From NCBI GenBank assembly GCA_049323755.1, contig JBMOPE010000015.1, forward strand, positions 1 to 64,000: a stretch of DNA of 64,000 nt, in the 5' to 3' direction. The position numbers and the translations under genes are program-made. Positions 33,873 to 43,457 of the stretch are shown here, one piece after another. Within the stretch, counting starts at the first letter, position 1. Each line of letters starts with the position of its first letter. Under the pieces are notes generated by a model that was given only the letters and a program-made list of their open reading frames with translations, made no database searches and was not told where the DNA came from. This DNA is from BRHc4a sp049323755 (GTDB lineage Bacteria > Bacillota > Desulfotomaculia > Desulfotomaculales > Desulfocucumaceae).

Positions 33873-36110
33873 CTAGAGCTGGTCCTTGAATGTTTGCTCA
33901 AACTGTTCCAGTGTCATCCTAATGTTTCTTGGTTTACTACCCTCAAAACCTCCGACAATTCCCCTCCGCTCCATAATATCCACCAGTCTTGCAGCCCGGG
34001 CGTACCCTATGTGGAGCCTGCGCTGAAGAAGGGATATTGACGCTGTTCCGCTTTCTATAAAGATTTTTACTGCCTGAACCAGTAATTCGTCGTAGTCGTC
34101 GTCGCTGTTACTGCTGGTATCACTGGCCGGGGGGGCCGTAAGAACCTGCTCGTCGTAAACGGGCTGGGCCTGTTCCTTTAAATATGTAACCAGCCCTTCC
34201 ACTTCCTGATCGGAAAGGTAAGCTCCCTGTACTCTTACAGGTTTTGCAGCACCCACCGGCAAAAACAGCATGTCCCCCCTCCCGAGGAGCTTTTCCGCCC
34301 CGCCCATGTCAAGGATTGTCCTGGAATCCACCAGGGAGGATACGGCAAAGGAAATTCTCGAAGGGATGTTTGCTTTAATAAGTCCGGTAATAACATCAAC
34401 CGAAGGCCTCTGTGTGGCGATCAAAAGGTGTATTCCGGCTGCCCTCGCCATTTGGGCCAGACGGCAGATGGAGTCTTCAACATCAGCCGGGGCCACCATC
34501 ATGAGGTCGGCCAGCTCGTCAATTATGATAACAACAAAGGGCAGCTTCTGGCGGTCTTCCCCCGGGGAATTATTGCAGGTTGTATTATACCTTTCTATAT
34601 CCCGTACCCCTGTTGAGGCAAATAATTCATACCTTCGCTCCATTTCCTTGACAGCCCACCGCAGAGTTCCGGCCGCCTTTTTTGAGTCTGTTACGACAGG
34701 GGATATGAGGTGCGGTATACCGTTATAGTTTGTCAGCTCAACCATTTTGGGATCCACCATCAGGAGCTTTACCTCATCGGGAGTTGCCTTAAACAGGATG
34801 CTTGAAATAATGGTATTGATGCATACGCTTTTACCGGCACCTGTTGCCCCTGCCACCAGGAGGTGTGGCATTTTCCCAAGGTCAGCCACAATAGGTGTTC
34901 CTGCTATATCCTTTCCAAGGGCTACTGATAGCTTTGAGGGGGAGTTCTTAAATTCCTTACTTTCTATCAGCTCCCTGAGAGTAACCGGGGATATTTCCCT
35001 GTTTGGAACTTCAATGCCTACCGCAGCCTTTCCGGGTATAGGCGCCTCAATTCGTACCCCCGGGGCGGCAAGATTAAGTGCTATGTCGTCGGCCAGCCCC
35101 ACGATTCTACTTACCTTTATTCCCGGTGGCGGCTGGATTTCGTAACGTGTTATGGCCGGGCCCAGTGACACTCCCACAACCTTTGCCTGTATGCTGAAGC
35201 TTTCCAGTGTGGACTCCAATGTTCTGGCGCGTTCTGCCAGTTCCCTGTCGGAAACCTCATTATTAGCTTTTTCAGTTAATTTAAGGAGGTTAACCGGGGG
35301 GAGCCTGTATATACGGCCGTCAGCCAGAGGCATGGGAGGAATGTCTGCTACTTCTACCCGGGACTTGGTATTTTTCTTTTTGTTCTTTAGCTCTTCCGAC
35401 GGGTCCTGGCTCTTTTCTGCTGCCTGGGAGGGTATTAGCGGTCTCTCTGTGTCTGTGTTTTTTTCCTTTAATAATACTGTGCGGCAGTCATCTTCATCCT
35501 GTTCTTCAGCCCGGACCTCTTCGGTAAGGTAATTTAAAACCCACCTCCATACTCCGCTGCCGGCTTTTTTTGCCCTTAGGGTAGCCAGCAGGCCAAGCTG
35601 GGCAAGAGTGTAGCCGGTAATAAGAATTAAGGATACCAGGGTTAGTGAGGCCAGTACAATGTAAGTTCCCACCGTTCCAAAGCAGCTTGTGGCTGCATAA
35701 ACCGTCGTTGCGCCGACTATTCCGCCGCCTGCGCCCTTGTAGCCCTGATCCATTAAATCACCCAAAGGGATATCCATATGGGCAAAAGTCAGTAATACCA
35801 GTACCAGTATCGAAAAGCCCACAGCCCTTGGAGTCATTTTAAATTTGCTTTTTTCCCTGATTAGTTTAATACCAAGTAAAACCATTGACAGTATAATGAG
35901 GTACCTGTTTTCTCCGGCTATTACTTCCATGCCTCTCCCCAGAAGTGAGCCAACAGCACCCAGGGCTGTTGTGAAAAAGGAGGCAGCCCCCAGGGAGGCC
36001 AGAGTAATTACAGCTATCCCCAGAATTTCATAACTGATATTGTTTTGAGCCATTTCCGGATGAGAACTTACTCTCTTTGCCGCTATCTTGTTTTTATTGC
36101 CGGCTTTCAT
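33873..36110 (-). CDS. ftsK: DNA translocase FtsK/SpoIIIE
   Basis: Septal DNA pump that moves chromosomes through the division or sporulation septum. 745 residues: about four N-terminal transmembrane helices to residue 190, a linker rich in charged residues, and the RecA-like motor with Walker A VAGATGAGKSVCINT, Walker B VVIIIDELADLMM and LLIATQRPSVDVITGLIKANIPSRI. The C-terminal gamma winged helix (SISLLQRRLHIGYARAARLVDIME) reads KOPS/SRS signals. Length is close to SpoIIIE. It is not resolved here whether it serves vegetative growth, sporulation or both. Confidence 0.95.
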   Translation of the reverse strand: MKAGNKNKIAAKRVSSHPEMAQNNISYEILGIAVITLASLGAASFFTTALGAVGSLLGRGMEVIAGENRYLIILSMVLLGIKLIREKSKFKMTPRAVGFSILVLVLLTFAHMDIPLGDLMDQGYKGAGGGIVGATTVYAATSCFGTVGTYIVLASLTLVSLILITGYTLAQLGLLATLRAKKAGSGVWRWVLNYLTEEVRAEEQDEDDCRTVLLKEKNTDTERPLIPSQAAEKSQDPSEELKNKKKNTKSRVEVADIPPMPLADGRIYRLPPVNLLKLTEKANNEVSDRELAERARTLESTLESFSIQAKVVGVSLGPAITRYEIQPPPGIKVSRIVGLADDIALNLAAPGVRIEAPIPGKAAVGIEVPNREISPVTLRELIESKEFKNSPSKLSVALGKDIAGTPIVADLGKMPHLLVAGATGAGKSVCINTIISSILFKATPDEVKLLMVDPKMVELTNYNGIPHLISPVVTDSKKAAGTLRWAVKEMERRYELFASTGVRDIERYNTTCNNSPGEDRQKLPFVVIIIDELADLMMVAPADVEDSICRLAQMARAAGIHLLIATQRPSVDVITGLIKANIPSRISFAVSSLVDSRTILDMGGAEKLLGRGDMLFLPVGAAKPVRVQGAYLSDQEVEGLVTYLKEQAQPVYDEQVLTAPPASDTSSNSDDDYDELLVQAVKIFIESGTASISLLQRRLHIGYARAARLVDIMERRGIVGGFEGSKPRNIRMTLEQFEQTFKDQL

Positions 36111-36360
36111 TTTTACTCTCCAAATGTTTGTTTTTTAGAAACAGATAACAGGTACGGAATAATTGCGACAAAATGGTATAAAAAGTGAGTATTTAATCTT
36201 TTAAGAGCTTACCATAAAAAATACCAGGTATCAAGTGAGAGGCGGGTTTGCAGATTTGGAGAGTTATTAATGAGTGGAATTTATTTTTTAGCAGGAAAAG
36301 GGAATACATGGTGGAAAAGGTAATGTAAAAAGCCGGGGACAATGCCGGGCGGAGGGTGTT

Positions 36361-37203
36361 ATGAAGGTTGCTATTCCTTTCTCTACTGGAGTTATGCTTG
36401 CTGCAATATTATATCTGAGCGTGGGCTGGTGGGGATTCCTTGTGATATTTCCGTGGATAGGGTTTTCTATTTCGCTGGGAATCTACATAATCTCAGTTGT
36501 GCCTCAGAGGAAGAAGTCCATTGGCAGAAAGGTAGCTATTCTTATGATTTTACCGGTTCTGCTTCTTTTTGTTCCCATTGCGAATAACGAAAATTTCCAA
36601 CTTGAAGGTGTTGTTTTAATTATATTAATTGGTTATTTCAATAAGGGTTTTATCCATTATGCGGTAGCAAAAATATTCGGGCCGCTGATCTGGGGCCGGG
36701 GGTTTTGCGGGTGGGCCTGCTGGACGGCGGCTGTTTTGGACTGGCTGCCTATAAAGGATGAGGGAAGGATACCTCCACATTTAAAGAGGATTAGATATAT
36801 TACCTTTGCCCTGTCAATAGCTTTACCGGTAGCCCTGGTGTTTTTCCTGGGATTTGATGTGAGAAGAGATTATTTACATAAAACTGAGATGATGTGGATG
36901 CTTGTTGGCAATATAATCTATTATGTGGTGGCAGTTACCTTGGCCTTTGTTTTTAAAAATAAAAGGGCTTTTTGCAAGATTGCCTGTCCTGTGTCAGTTG
37001 TTATGAAGGTTCCCTCGTCAATTAGCCTGATAACCATTTCAGCGTCAGGCAACAAGTGCCGTAAATGCTCACTGTGCAATAAAGCCTGTCCAATGGATGT
37101 GGATGTTATGTCATATATTAGCCGGGGTGAAAGGGTAAGAGACACCGAGTGTGTTTTGTGCATGGACTGCAAACTGGCCTGCCCCTCCGGGGCAATTAAA
37201 TAA
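36361..37203 (+). CDS. NapH/CcoG-type membrane Fe-S protein
   Basis: 280 residues with about five transmembrane helices. The membrane Cys motif WGRGFCGWACWTAA and FCKIACPVS are of the NapH type. Two C-terminal [4Fe-4S] ferredoxin motifs follow: CRKCSLCNKACP and CVLCMDCKLACP. Such proteins pass electrons between the quinone pool and periplasmic or cytoplasmic redox enzymes. No partner oxidoreductase is adjacent, so its role is open. ATG 36361 follows GGAGGGTG. Confidence 0.85.
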   Translation: MKVAIPFSTGVMLAAILYLSVGWWGFLVIFPWIGFSISLGIYIISVVPQRKKSIGRKVAILMILPVLLLFVPIANNENFQLEGVVLIILIGYFNKGFIHYAVAKIFGPLIWGRGFCGWACWTAAVLDWLPIKDEGRIPPHLKRIRYITFALSIALPVALVFFLGFDVRRDYLHKTEMMWMLVGNIIYYVVAVTLAFVFKNKRAFCKIACPVSVVMKVPSSISLITISASGNKCRKCSLCNKACPMDVDVMSYISRGERVRDTECVLCMDCKLACPSGAIK

Positions 37204-37324
37204 TGCCCTTATACGAAAAAATCTCCCGTAAGTATACAGGAGACCGGAGGCTCAGGTATTTCATGCCTAAAGCAGCCACTATAGAGAATGAGAATTGAGA
37301 TTCAGACAGTAATTTCTATCAGTA

Positions 37325-38092
37325 TTAGTTTTTTTGAATCTTTCTTCTTCTTATGAAAAAAGCTGCCGTACCGGCTAATATGAGAGCAAGGCTTACCAAT
37401 TGGGCAATCCTGATTGGTCCCAGCATCAGGCTGTCGGTTCTGAGCCCTTCAATTACCAGGCGGCCCAGTGAATACAGCACAAGGTAAAGCAGGGCAACTT
37501 CCCCCGGGACCTTGCGTCTATTCCAGTAATATGTCAGAAAGAGGAATACACCGAAATCCCACACCGACTCGTAAAGGAAAGTGGGCTGGTAGTACCTTCC
37601 TTCTATAAACATCTGCTCTTTAATGAAGTTTGGAAAAATTTCCATAAACTGCTCAGAAACAGGTCCACCGTGTGCTTCCTGGTTTATAAAGTTGCCCCAA
37701 CGGCCTATGGCCTGGCCCAGAATAAGGCTTGGGGCCAGTATGTCGGCGGTATTCCATACAGAAAGGCCGTATCTTTTCAGGTACCACAGCCCAGCTAATA
37801 CCCCGCCCAAGATACCGCCATGAATGGCAAGCCCTCCTTGCCATATGGCAAGGGCGCTTAAAGGGTCATCTCTGTATTCCGGCCAGGTGAAGGCAACATA
37901 ATAAAGCCTTGCTCCAATTATGGCAGCTGGAATTATTAAGGTGATTAAATTTATTATGTGGTCCTGGCTTATTTCTGTACGGGCCGCCCGTCGGTAGGCG
38001 AGAAGCGTTCCTGTCAGAAAGGCAGCCGACAGTATTATTCCATACCACCTTACCTCAATAGTCCCAATTTCAAAGGCTACTGGGTTTATCAA
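37325..38092 (-). CDS. lgt: Prolipoprotein diacylglyceryl transferase
   Basis: Attaches diacylglycerol to the lipobox cysteine of lipoproteins. Family signatures: INPVAFEIGTIEVRWYGI at the N-terminus, ARLYYV, the conserved AIGRWGNFINQEAHGGP and LYESVWDF. I start it at TTG 38092 (GGGAG nine bases upstream), which gives the usual short N-terminus; TTG 38131 is longer by 13 residues. The lipoprotein at 39.5-41 kb is a likely substrate. Confidence 0.94.
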   Translation of the reverse strand: MINPVAFEIGTIEVRWYGIILSAAFLTGTLLAYRRAARTEISQDHIINLITLIIPAAIIGARLYYVAFTWPEYRDDPLSALAIWQGGLAIHGGILGGVLAGLWYLKRYGLSVWNTADILAPSLILGQAIGRWGNFINQEAHGGPVSEQFMEIFPNFIKEQMFIEGRYYQPTFLYESVWDFGVFLFLTYYWNRRKVPGEVALLYLVLYSLGRLVIEGLRTDSLMLGPIRIAQLVSLALILAGTAAFFIRRRKIQKN

Positions 38093-38174
38093 TGTTAACC
38101 ACTCCCGCAAATAGCTTATCCCCTGGTACAACTCTTATTCTAAAACGATTTAGACTAATTTGTCAGCAATTTCT

Positions 38175-38276
38175 TTAAATCGGGAAGTGTGAGTTGGGGT
38201 TTGGAATAATCGAAATGCAGAAATTGATTTTTATCACCAATTCCTGATTCCCATTTCCCAATTCCGGACCCAGTTT
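38175..38276. repeat. Heptad element with core and right half
   Basis: Degenerate left units (GAGTTGGGGTTTGG), then the conserved core GAAATGCAGAAATTGATTTT at 38212-38231. The right half CCAATTCCTGATTCCCATTT continues to the junction ATTCCGGACCCA. The tail hairpins are missing. Confidence 0.75.
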
Positions 38277-38293
38277 ACATCAGAATTAGCACT

Positions 38294-38536
38294 TTAAGAA
38301 ACCTTTTGTACAGAATTGTCCTGTTTGGATTTTTTGTTAAAGTATTCTTCTGAATAGTCGGTGGAGATGAGATACAGGTTGACCCAGAGCTCGTGCTCGT
38401 TTGGCTTGCCGTCAAGCTCCTTGGAAACTTCACGGAATTTTTTTTCCACCCGGTCTTTAAATGCTGAAAAGTCCACCAGCAGCTCCATTATATCCCTCTG
38501 GCTGTAGGATAATCCTTCTTTAATAGGTTTGGCCAT
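38294..38536 (-). CDS. 80-residue hypothetical protein
   Basis: Starts at ATG 38536, eight bases after GGGGGT. Sequence pattern MAKPIKEGLSYSQRDIMELL then a charged helical part and HELWVNLYLISTDYSEEYF. No membrane segment. I do not recognise the family. It lies alone between lgt and the Gln-rich protein gene. Confidence 0.6.
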   Translation of the reverse strand: MAKPIKEGLSYSQRDIMELLVDFSAFKDRVEKKFREVSKELDGKPNEHELWVNLYLISTDYSEEYFNKKSKQDNSVQKVS

Positions 38537-38670
38537 GAAGGTACCCCCTGTCTTTAGCATTATTTGGTAATATATATAAAACTAATTATAGATAGTACCG
38601 GCATAAAAGTTAAGGGGTGAAGATTGTCTGTTTTACTCTCTTCCTGCCTGGCGCTGCATTAATAATAAAA

Positions 38671-38697
38671 AAGACCCGTAACAACGGGCCTTTTTTT
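38671..38697 (-). terminator. Terminator of the Gln-rich protein gene
   Basis: GGCCCGTTGTTACGGGTC read on the minus strand forms a stem with a short loop and is followed by TTTTTT. It also has T residues on the plus strand and may work both ways. Confidence 0.75.
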
Positions 38698-38716
38698 ACC
38701 GGATCAAATCGCCTGT

Positions 38717-39385
38717 TTATCTAAAGCCGAATTGGTTTTGCTGGTACGGAGAGTATACCGACTGCGTTCCCAGGTTGCTTTGCAGCGAGAACGGAGTAGT
38801 CGCGCCAAGGTTGGTGCCAAACGCTCCTTGGGTTCCCATACCGTATTGGCTGGTTCCGACATTGGAAAATGCCTGGGCTGTGGTTCCAAGCTGATTTCCG
38901 GTGCCGAAAAGGTTGGCGCTGTAACCTTGCGTGGCGTCTTGCCTGTAGAGCGGGAACTGCGATACTACCGGGGCCATATTAATGTTGGGAATCTGGCTCT
39001 GCTGGTTCTGGCCAAAGGTTCCAAACTGGCCGCTGAATGCACCGGTTCCCGGAATCTGGTTGGTAAGACCAACGGTTGAATAAGCCTGGGGATAAATCCC
39101 GGCGGTTTGTTGAAAATTCCTCTGGAGTGGGGCAACTTGGGCAACCTGGGTTACCATTTGACTTGTAAGGTTTGAAATCTGGTTAAGATCCTGGCTCAGC
39201 GCGTTGGCAACCTGCTGAATCCTTCTCAGCCCCTGAGAGGCCAATATTTCTTTCTGGGTCATCTGCTGAAGCTGTATTGCATTGGCCTGCTCGGACTGCT
39301 GCAGCTGGTTGCATACTTGAGATATGTCATTAATCTCCTGCTGCAGCCTTTGGATTTGCTGTTGAAGCTGGAATACTTGATCCAT
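38717..39385 (-). CDS. Gln-rich, coat-like low-complexity protein
   Basis: 222 residues. Residues 1-90 form an amphipathic coiled coil very rich in Gln (QLQQQIQRLQQEINDISQV). The rest is a Gly/Gln/Asn/Thr/Phe-rich region with loosely repeated units such as GTGAFSGQFGTFGQNQ, LFGTGNQLGTTAQAF and MGTQGAFGTNLGAT. No Cys-rich or catalytic motif apart from one Cys. The composition resembles spore coat and exosporium-type proteins; this is inference. RBS AAGGGGG precedes ATG 39385. Confidence 0.65.
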   Translation of the reverse strand: MDQVFQLQQQIQRLQQEINDISQVCNQLQQSEQANAIQLQQMTQKEILASQGLRRIQQVANALSQDLNQISNLTSQMVTQVAQVAPLQRNFQQTAGIYPQAYSTVGLTNQIPGTGAFSGQFGTFGQNQQSQIPNINMAPVVSQFPLYRQDATQGYSANLFGTGNQLGTTAQAFSNVGTSQYGMGTQGAFGTNLGATTPFSLQSNLGTQSVYSPYQQNQFGFR

Positions 39386-39488
39386 CTACTTTTTCCCCCT
39401 TGGAAAATATTTATTGCCATTTCGGCTTCCGGATTTTAGTATTTGCCGGGGGATTTCTATATATACAGGTAATTAAAGGTAAGAGTGG

Positions 39489-41042
39489 TTACTGCTGGCT
39501 TTTTTTAATTGAATAGAGGTCTATTAAACCGAATCCGGACGAGTAAATACCCTGAACTTCCGGTAGCGCAGCGATCCGTATAATACTGTGGCTTAAGGGG
39601 ACAACCGGCATTTGACTCATTATGATGCTTTCAGCTTCTTTATACAGCAGCTGCCTGGCTTTGGGGTCAGTTACCCTTCTGGCGGTAACAAGGTATACAT
39701 CAAGTTTTGGGTCTTTGAAGCGGGAAGTATTTAGGCCCTGATTCACCTGCGTTGAAGAAAAAAGGGTATACATAAAATTGTCCGGGTCGCTATTGTCACC
39801 TGTCCACCCGAAAAGAAACAGGTCGCCTTCCCTGTTTTGTATAGCTGACTTGTGTTCATCCCAGGACTTTTCAATAATTTTTATCCTTATTCCGGCTGGT
39901 TCCAATTGTTTTTTTATTTCCTCAGCCAATACTTTTCCCCCTGTGATTGAATATCTCCTTGAATCTTTGTAGGTTATCAGGGTTATATCAATTCCACCGG
40001 GGTAACCCAGACGATTTAAAGTGTTCCGGACATGGTCAGGGGTATACCTTGTAAGATTACTTTTATGGGTGGAAAGCGCAGGTGGTAAAATGCTGAGAGC
40101 CGGTATTGCTTCACCCTCCAGCACTTCAGACACTATTTTTTCCCTGTCCAGGACACCCGCCACAGCGCTTCTAAGCAGTCTGTTGTTAAAAGGGGGCTTG
40201 TCGGTGTAGAAGCCAAGATAGCTGATGTCCAGGCCGGGTACCGATACTATCTTCATACCATCCATTCTGAGCTTTTCTACATTTTTACCCCCGGGGTAAA
40301 ATATTATATCACCTTTTTTGCTTAACAGTTTTTTTGTTCTTTCGAGGGGATCTTTCTCCTCAATGAAAAGTATCTTTTTTAACGGGGCTGGTTCTCCCCT
40401 GAAATATGGATTGGCTTGCAATACTATTTTATTCTTTTTATACTGACTGACCATATATGGGCCAGTGCCCGAAGGATGCTCCCAAAAGTCCTCCCCATAC
40501 TTTCCAAAGGCTGTTGGACTCACCAACGGGGCAGCAAAGGGAAGGGCAAGGTTCTTTAGAAAGGGTGCAAAAGGATATTTTAGATTAAAAGTAATGGTGT
40601 TATTTCCCTCTGTTTCTATCGACTCAACAGGAGAGAATACAAAAGAGGCGTAGGGTTCTTCATCTTTTAAAGCCATCGACCTTATCATGCTGGCTTTTAC
40701 CGCATTAGCGTTACATTCCGTTCCGTCTCCAAACCTTATTCCCGGCTTAAGGTAAAATGTCAGGCGCTTTCCTTCTCCAGACACTTTCCAGCTCTCTGCC
40801 AGACATGGCTCAGGCGATAATGTTTCGGGATTTAGCTTAACCAGTCCCTCGTATATCCCTGTAAGGGGAAGGACATTTTCGTACGACGAGCTTCTGACCG
40901 GATCAAGATGCGGCGGAAGGTTTTCCTGGATTATTACCAATTGGTCACTGTCTGTAAGGCCTATTCCCCGGTTACTTATGCAGCCCTTTACCAGAATAAG
41001 AAGAATAATAAGGGAAACAGCGGTGTAGAGTTTAACTTTCAA
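39489..41042 (-). CDS. ABC transporter substrate-binding lipoprotein (peptide/nickel type)
   Basis: 517 residues, SBP_bac_5 family. Lipoprotein signal with lipobox VKGC at residues 18-21, mature start LDPVRSSSYENVLPLTGIYEGLVKL, KPGIRFGDGTECNANAVKASM and WTGDNSDPDNFMYTLF. Binds oligopeptides or similar ligands on the cell surface. No permease or ATPase genes are adjacent, so it must share a transporter coded elsewhere. AGGAGGT precedes ATG 41042. Confidence 0.9.
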   Translation of the reverse strand: MKVKLYTAVSLIILLILVKGCISNRGIGLTDSDQLVIIQENLPPHLDPVRSSSYENVLPLTGIYEGLVKLNPETLSPEPCLAESWKVSGEGKRLTFYLKPGIRFGDGTECNANAVKASMIRSMALKDEEPYASFVFSPVESIETEGNNTITFNLKYPFAPFLKNLALPFAAPLVSPTAFGKYGEDFWEHPSGTGPYMVSQYKKNKIVLQANPYFRGEPAPLKKILFIEEKDPLERTKKLLSKKGDIIFYPGGKNVEKLRMDGMKIVSVPGLDISYLGFYTDKPPFNNRLLRSAVAGVLDREKIVSEVLEGEAIPALSILPPALSTHKSNLTRYTPDHVRNTLNRLGYPGGIDITLITYKDSRRYSITGGKVLAEEIKKQLEPAGIRIKIIEKSWDEHKSAIQNREGDLFLFGWTGDNSDPDNFMYTLFSSTQVNQGLNTSRFKDPKLDVYLVTARRVTDPKARQLLYKEAESIIMSQMPVVPLSHSIIRIAALPEVQGIYSSGFGLIDLYSIKKSQQ

Positions 41043-41220
41043 ATTATGACCTCCTTATTTTAGCCTAAATAATGTAATTAAGGCAAAAAAAGGTAATTCC
41101 TTCCTGTACAAAAAAATATATTTGTTATTTACAACAAATATGAGGGGGATTAATATGTAACAGCACGTAAATTATTAATAATTTGGACAAATTCTAACGC
41201 AACCGAAAGGGGCCACAGCA

Positions 41221-42084
41221 TTGAATAAAAGGTTTGGACCTGCGGGAAACCCCAATTCCTTTTACGGGGGAGGCTATAAGAGCTCTTTGGACATGCCTGG
41301 ATGGCTTAGGGAAAAGGGGCTCACGGCATATGAGTACCAGTGTAGCCGGGGAGTAAATATTGGGGAGGAAATGGCCAGGGAATTGGGGCGGAGGGCTTCT
41401 CAAAATGGTATTTTACTAAGTATACACGCTCCGTATTATATCAACCTGGCTGCCTCGGACCCTGAGGCTAAGGAAAAAACAAAAAAACATCTGATGAAAT
41501 CACTTCTGGCCGCCAGGTGGATGGGGGCGCGGGTAGTGGTGTTTCACCCGGGGTCCGGAAAGGATGACAGGCCGGCAGCTATGAAAAGGGCTCAAAATAT
41601 ACTCGGTCAAATAGTGTCAGCTGCAAGGGATGAAGGGCTGGGAGATATATTGCTGGCTCCGGAAACCATGGGCAAGAAAAGCCTTCTTGGGAGTCTGGAT
41701 GAGATTCTTGAGCTGTGCAGCCTCGGGCCCAATATAATCCCGGCCATTGATTTCGGCCACCTGCACGCAGTCAGCCTCGGAGGATTAGATGTGGAAGAAG
41801 CCTTTGCAGTAGTTTTTGAAAAGGTTGAGTCTGCCCTGGGAAGAGAAGCGTTTAAAAGGATGCACATCCATTTCAGCCCGGTGGAGTATACCAGTGCCGG
41901 GGAAAAAAGGCACATGACCACAAGAGATGAAGGATTCGGACCTGATTTTCTTTTTCTTGCAAAACTTCTTGTCAAATACTCGGCTGATTTTACAGTAATA
42001 TGCGAGTCTGACGGGCTACAGGCTGAAGATGCCCTGGTTTTCAAGGCAATATATGATGAGGTTCTTAACAAAAGGAGACAGTAG
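41221..42084 (+). CDS. nfo: Endonuclease IV-like TIM-barrel nuclease
   Basis: AP endonuclease family 2, base-excision repair. 287 residues with metal ligands in LLSIHAPYYINLA, VVVFHPGSG, LAPETMGK, AIDFGHLHA, MHIHFSPVEYT and VICESDG. The N-terminus (RFGPAGNPNSF) is the short type common in clostridia and archaea. TTG 41221 follows AAAGGGG. A paralogue with non-DNA function is possible but the metal site is complete by eye. Confidence 0.85.
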   Translation: MNKRFGPAGNPNSFYGGGYKSSLDMPGWLREKGLTAYEYQCSRGVNIGEEMARELGRRASQNGILLSIHAPYYINLAASDPEAKEKTKKHLMKSLLAARWMGARVVVFHPGSGKDDRPAAMKRAQNILGQIVSAARDEGLGDILLAPETMGKKSLLGSLDEILELCSLGPNIIPAIDFGHLHAVSLGGLDVEEAFAVVFEKVESALGREAFKRMHIHFSPVEYTSAGEKRHMTTRDEGFGPDFLFLAKLLVKYSADFTVICESDGLQAEDALVFKAIYDEVLNKRRQ

Positions 42085-42262
42085 ACAGTAGACAGGAGAC
42101 AGGAGGACCGGGCATTCCTGATGTGTGGATTAATGATTTTAACTCCAGGTATTGCTTAGAAAACTCCTGTCTTCTGTCTCCGGACCCAAGGTATTACTTC
42201 TGGGCAGTCTCCTGTCTCCCGCCGCCGGAACAGCGGCAACGCCCGCAGGGCGTTTATTTAGT
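42078..42262. repeat. GAGACAG heptad element sharing the double-hairpin tail
   Basis: Left half GGAGACAGTAGACAGTAGAC with further units. Right half CTCCTGTCTTCTGTCTCCGG, a second block CTCCTGTCTCCC, then tail hairpins GCCGCCGGAACAGCGGC at 42221-42237 and AACGCCCGCAGGGCGTT at 42238-42254 and TTATTTA. The tail is the one found after GGAATTG-type heptads at 16.9 and 44.4 kb, so different heptads share a tail. The element abuts the stop of the stress-protein gene. Confidence 0.85.
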
Positions 42263-42743
42263 GTATTTCCACATTTTCCCCGCCGTACTGTCTTAACATC
42301 CCGGAAGCTTCCTCAGCCCTTTTGTCGTCACAGCGGACAGTAACAATCACATTTCCCTGCTTTACCTTTTCTTCAAAGAATTTACCTCTTTCTGCGGGAA
42401 CTCCATAATCAGCCAGGCCGCCGGCAATGCCCCCGGTAGCTGCTCCTGACAGGAGCCCTGCTATTGGGCCGGCTGCCACAAGGGGGCCTATTCCCGGAAT
42501 TGCAAGGGCGCCGGCTCCTGCCGCCAGACCGGCAAGACCTCCGATAACTCCTCCTGTACTAACTCCGTTAGTTACGGGATCTCCACCTGTGAAATTTGTG
42601 TTGGTTCTGCCGGTATCCTGCTGTCCCTTGTCATCCTTAACAACGAGGGAAATATCCTTTTCAAAACCCTTACCTCTTAGGTCATTAATAGCCTTTTCCG
42701 CGCTTTCCCGGTTGTTAAAAGCACCTATTACTGTTTTGGACAC
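42258..42743 (-). CDS. General stress protein 17M/YflT-like protein
   Basis: 161 residues. N-terminal domain VIGAFNNRESAEKAINDLRGKGF is the YflT/GS17M signature. The centre is a Gly/Ala-rich hydrophobic stretch (GVIGGLAGLAAGAGALAIPG) and the C-terminus a second small alpha/beta part (GNVIVTVRCDDKRAEEASGML). Biochemical function unknown; family members are stress-induced. AAGGAGG precedes ATG 42743. Confidence 0.8.
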   Translation of the reverse strand: MSKTVIGAFNNRESAEKAINDLRGKGFEKDISLVVKDDKGQQDTGRTNTNFTGGDPVTNGVSTGGVIGGLAGLAAGAGALAIPGIGPLVAAGPIAGLLSGAATGGIAGGLADYGVPAERGKFFEEKVKQGNVIVTVRCDDKRAEEASGMLRQYGGENVEIH

Positions 42744-42910
42744 GGTAATCCTCCTTTATGTAAAAATACACTAATAGATTGCCTCTCTGTGGGTGAAACT
42801 ATTCAGGCAGGAAGCCACCCTTTTTAAGAAAAAATATACTAAAAAACATGTTGTCTTTCCTGTTATTCTGTATATAATAAAAGCTGTATGTTTTTTAATA
42901 AACGGGAGGA

Positions 42911-43375
42911 ATGGAAATGCTACCCACACCCAAAAAATTTTTTCTGACCGCAGCCAGCGCCGAAGGCCACAATGATTTAACCGCCTTTGACAATGCATTA
43001 CTTTCGGGCCGGATAGGTAATATAAATTTACTCCGCGTCAGCAGTATTCTGCCTCCCGGAGCCGAGATGGACAATGACCTGGTTTTACCGCCCGGTTCTC
43101 TTGTTCCAACTGCGTATGGGTACATAATTAGCCGGGAGCCTGGTCAGCTTATTGCAGCCGCCGTTGGTGTCGGTTTCTCAAAGGATACTTTTGGAGTCAT
43201 CATGGAGTATTCCTGTGTTGGATCTAAGGAGGAGGCCAGGGATAAAATAGAAAGTATGCTTAGGGAAGCCTTTGCAACCCGTAAAATGGAGCTGGTTGAC
43301 ATGAGAATTGCCGCAACTGAGCACAGGGTTCAAAAAATAGGATGTTCCCTGGCCGCGGTTCCTATGTGGTATTAG
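42911..43375 (+). CDS. Pyruvoyl-dependent arginine decarboxylase
   Basis: Converts arginine to agmatine. 154 residues, family length. The proenzyme self-cleaves before a serine that becomes the pyruvoyl group; the site is in LLRVSSILPPGAE near residue 45. Other family motifs are GSLVPTAYG and AAAVGVGF. GGGAGG precedes ATG 42911 (ATG 42917 also possible). It begins a polyamine run with speE and a broken speB downstream. Confidence 0.92.
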   Translation: MEMLPTPKKFFLTAASAEGHNDLTAFDNALLSGRIGNINLLRVSSILPPGAEMDNDLVLPPGSLVPTAYGYIISREPGQLIAAAVGVGFSKDTFGVIMEYSCVGSKEEARDKIESMLREAFATRKMELVDMRIAATEHRVQKIGCSLAAVPMWY

Positions 43376-43457
43376 ACAGCAAAGGACTATGAGCTCTGGC
43401 GACTGAATTATTATAACTGAATTATTATAGATGATAGATGTTTAGACGGGGGGAATT

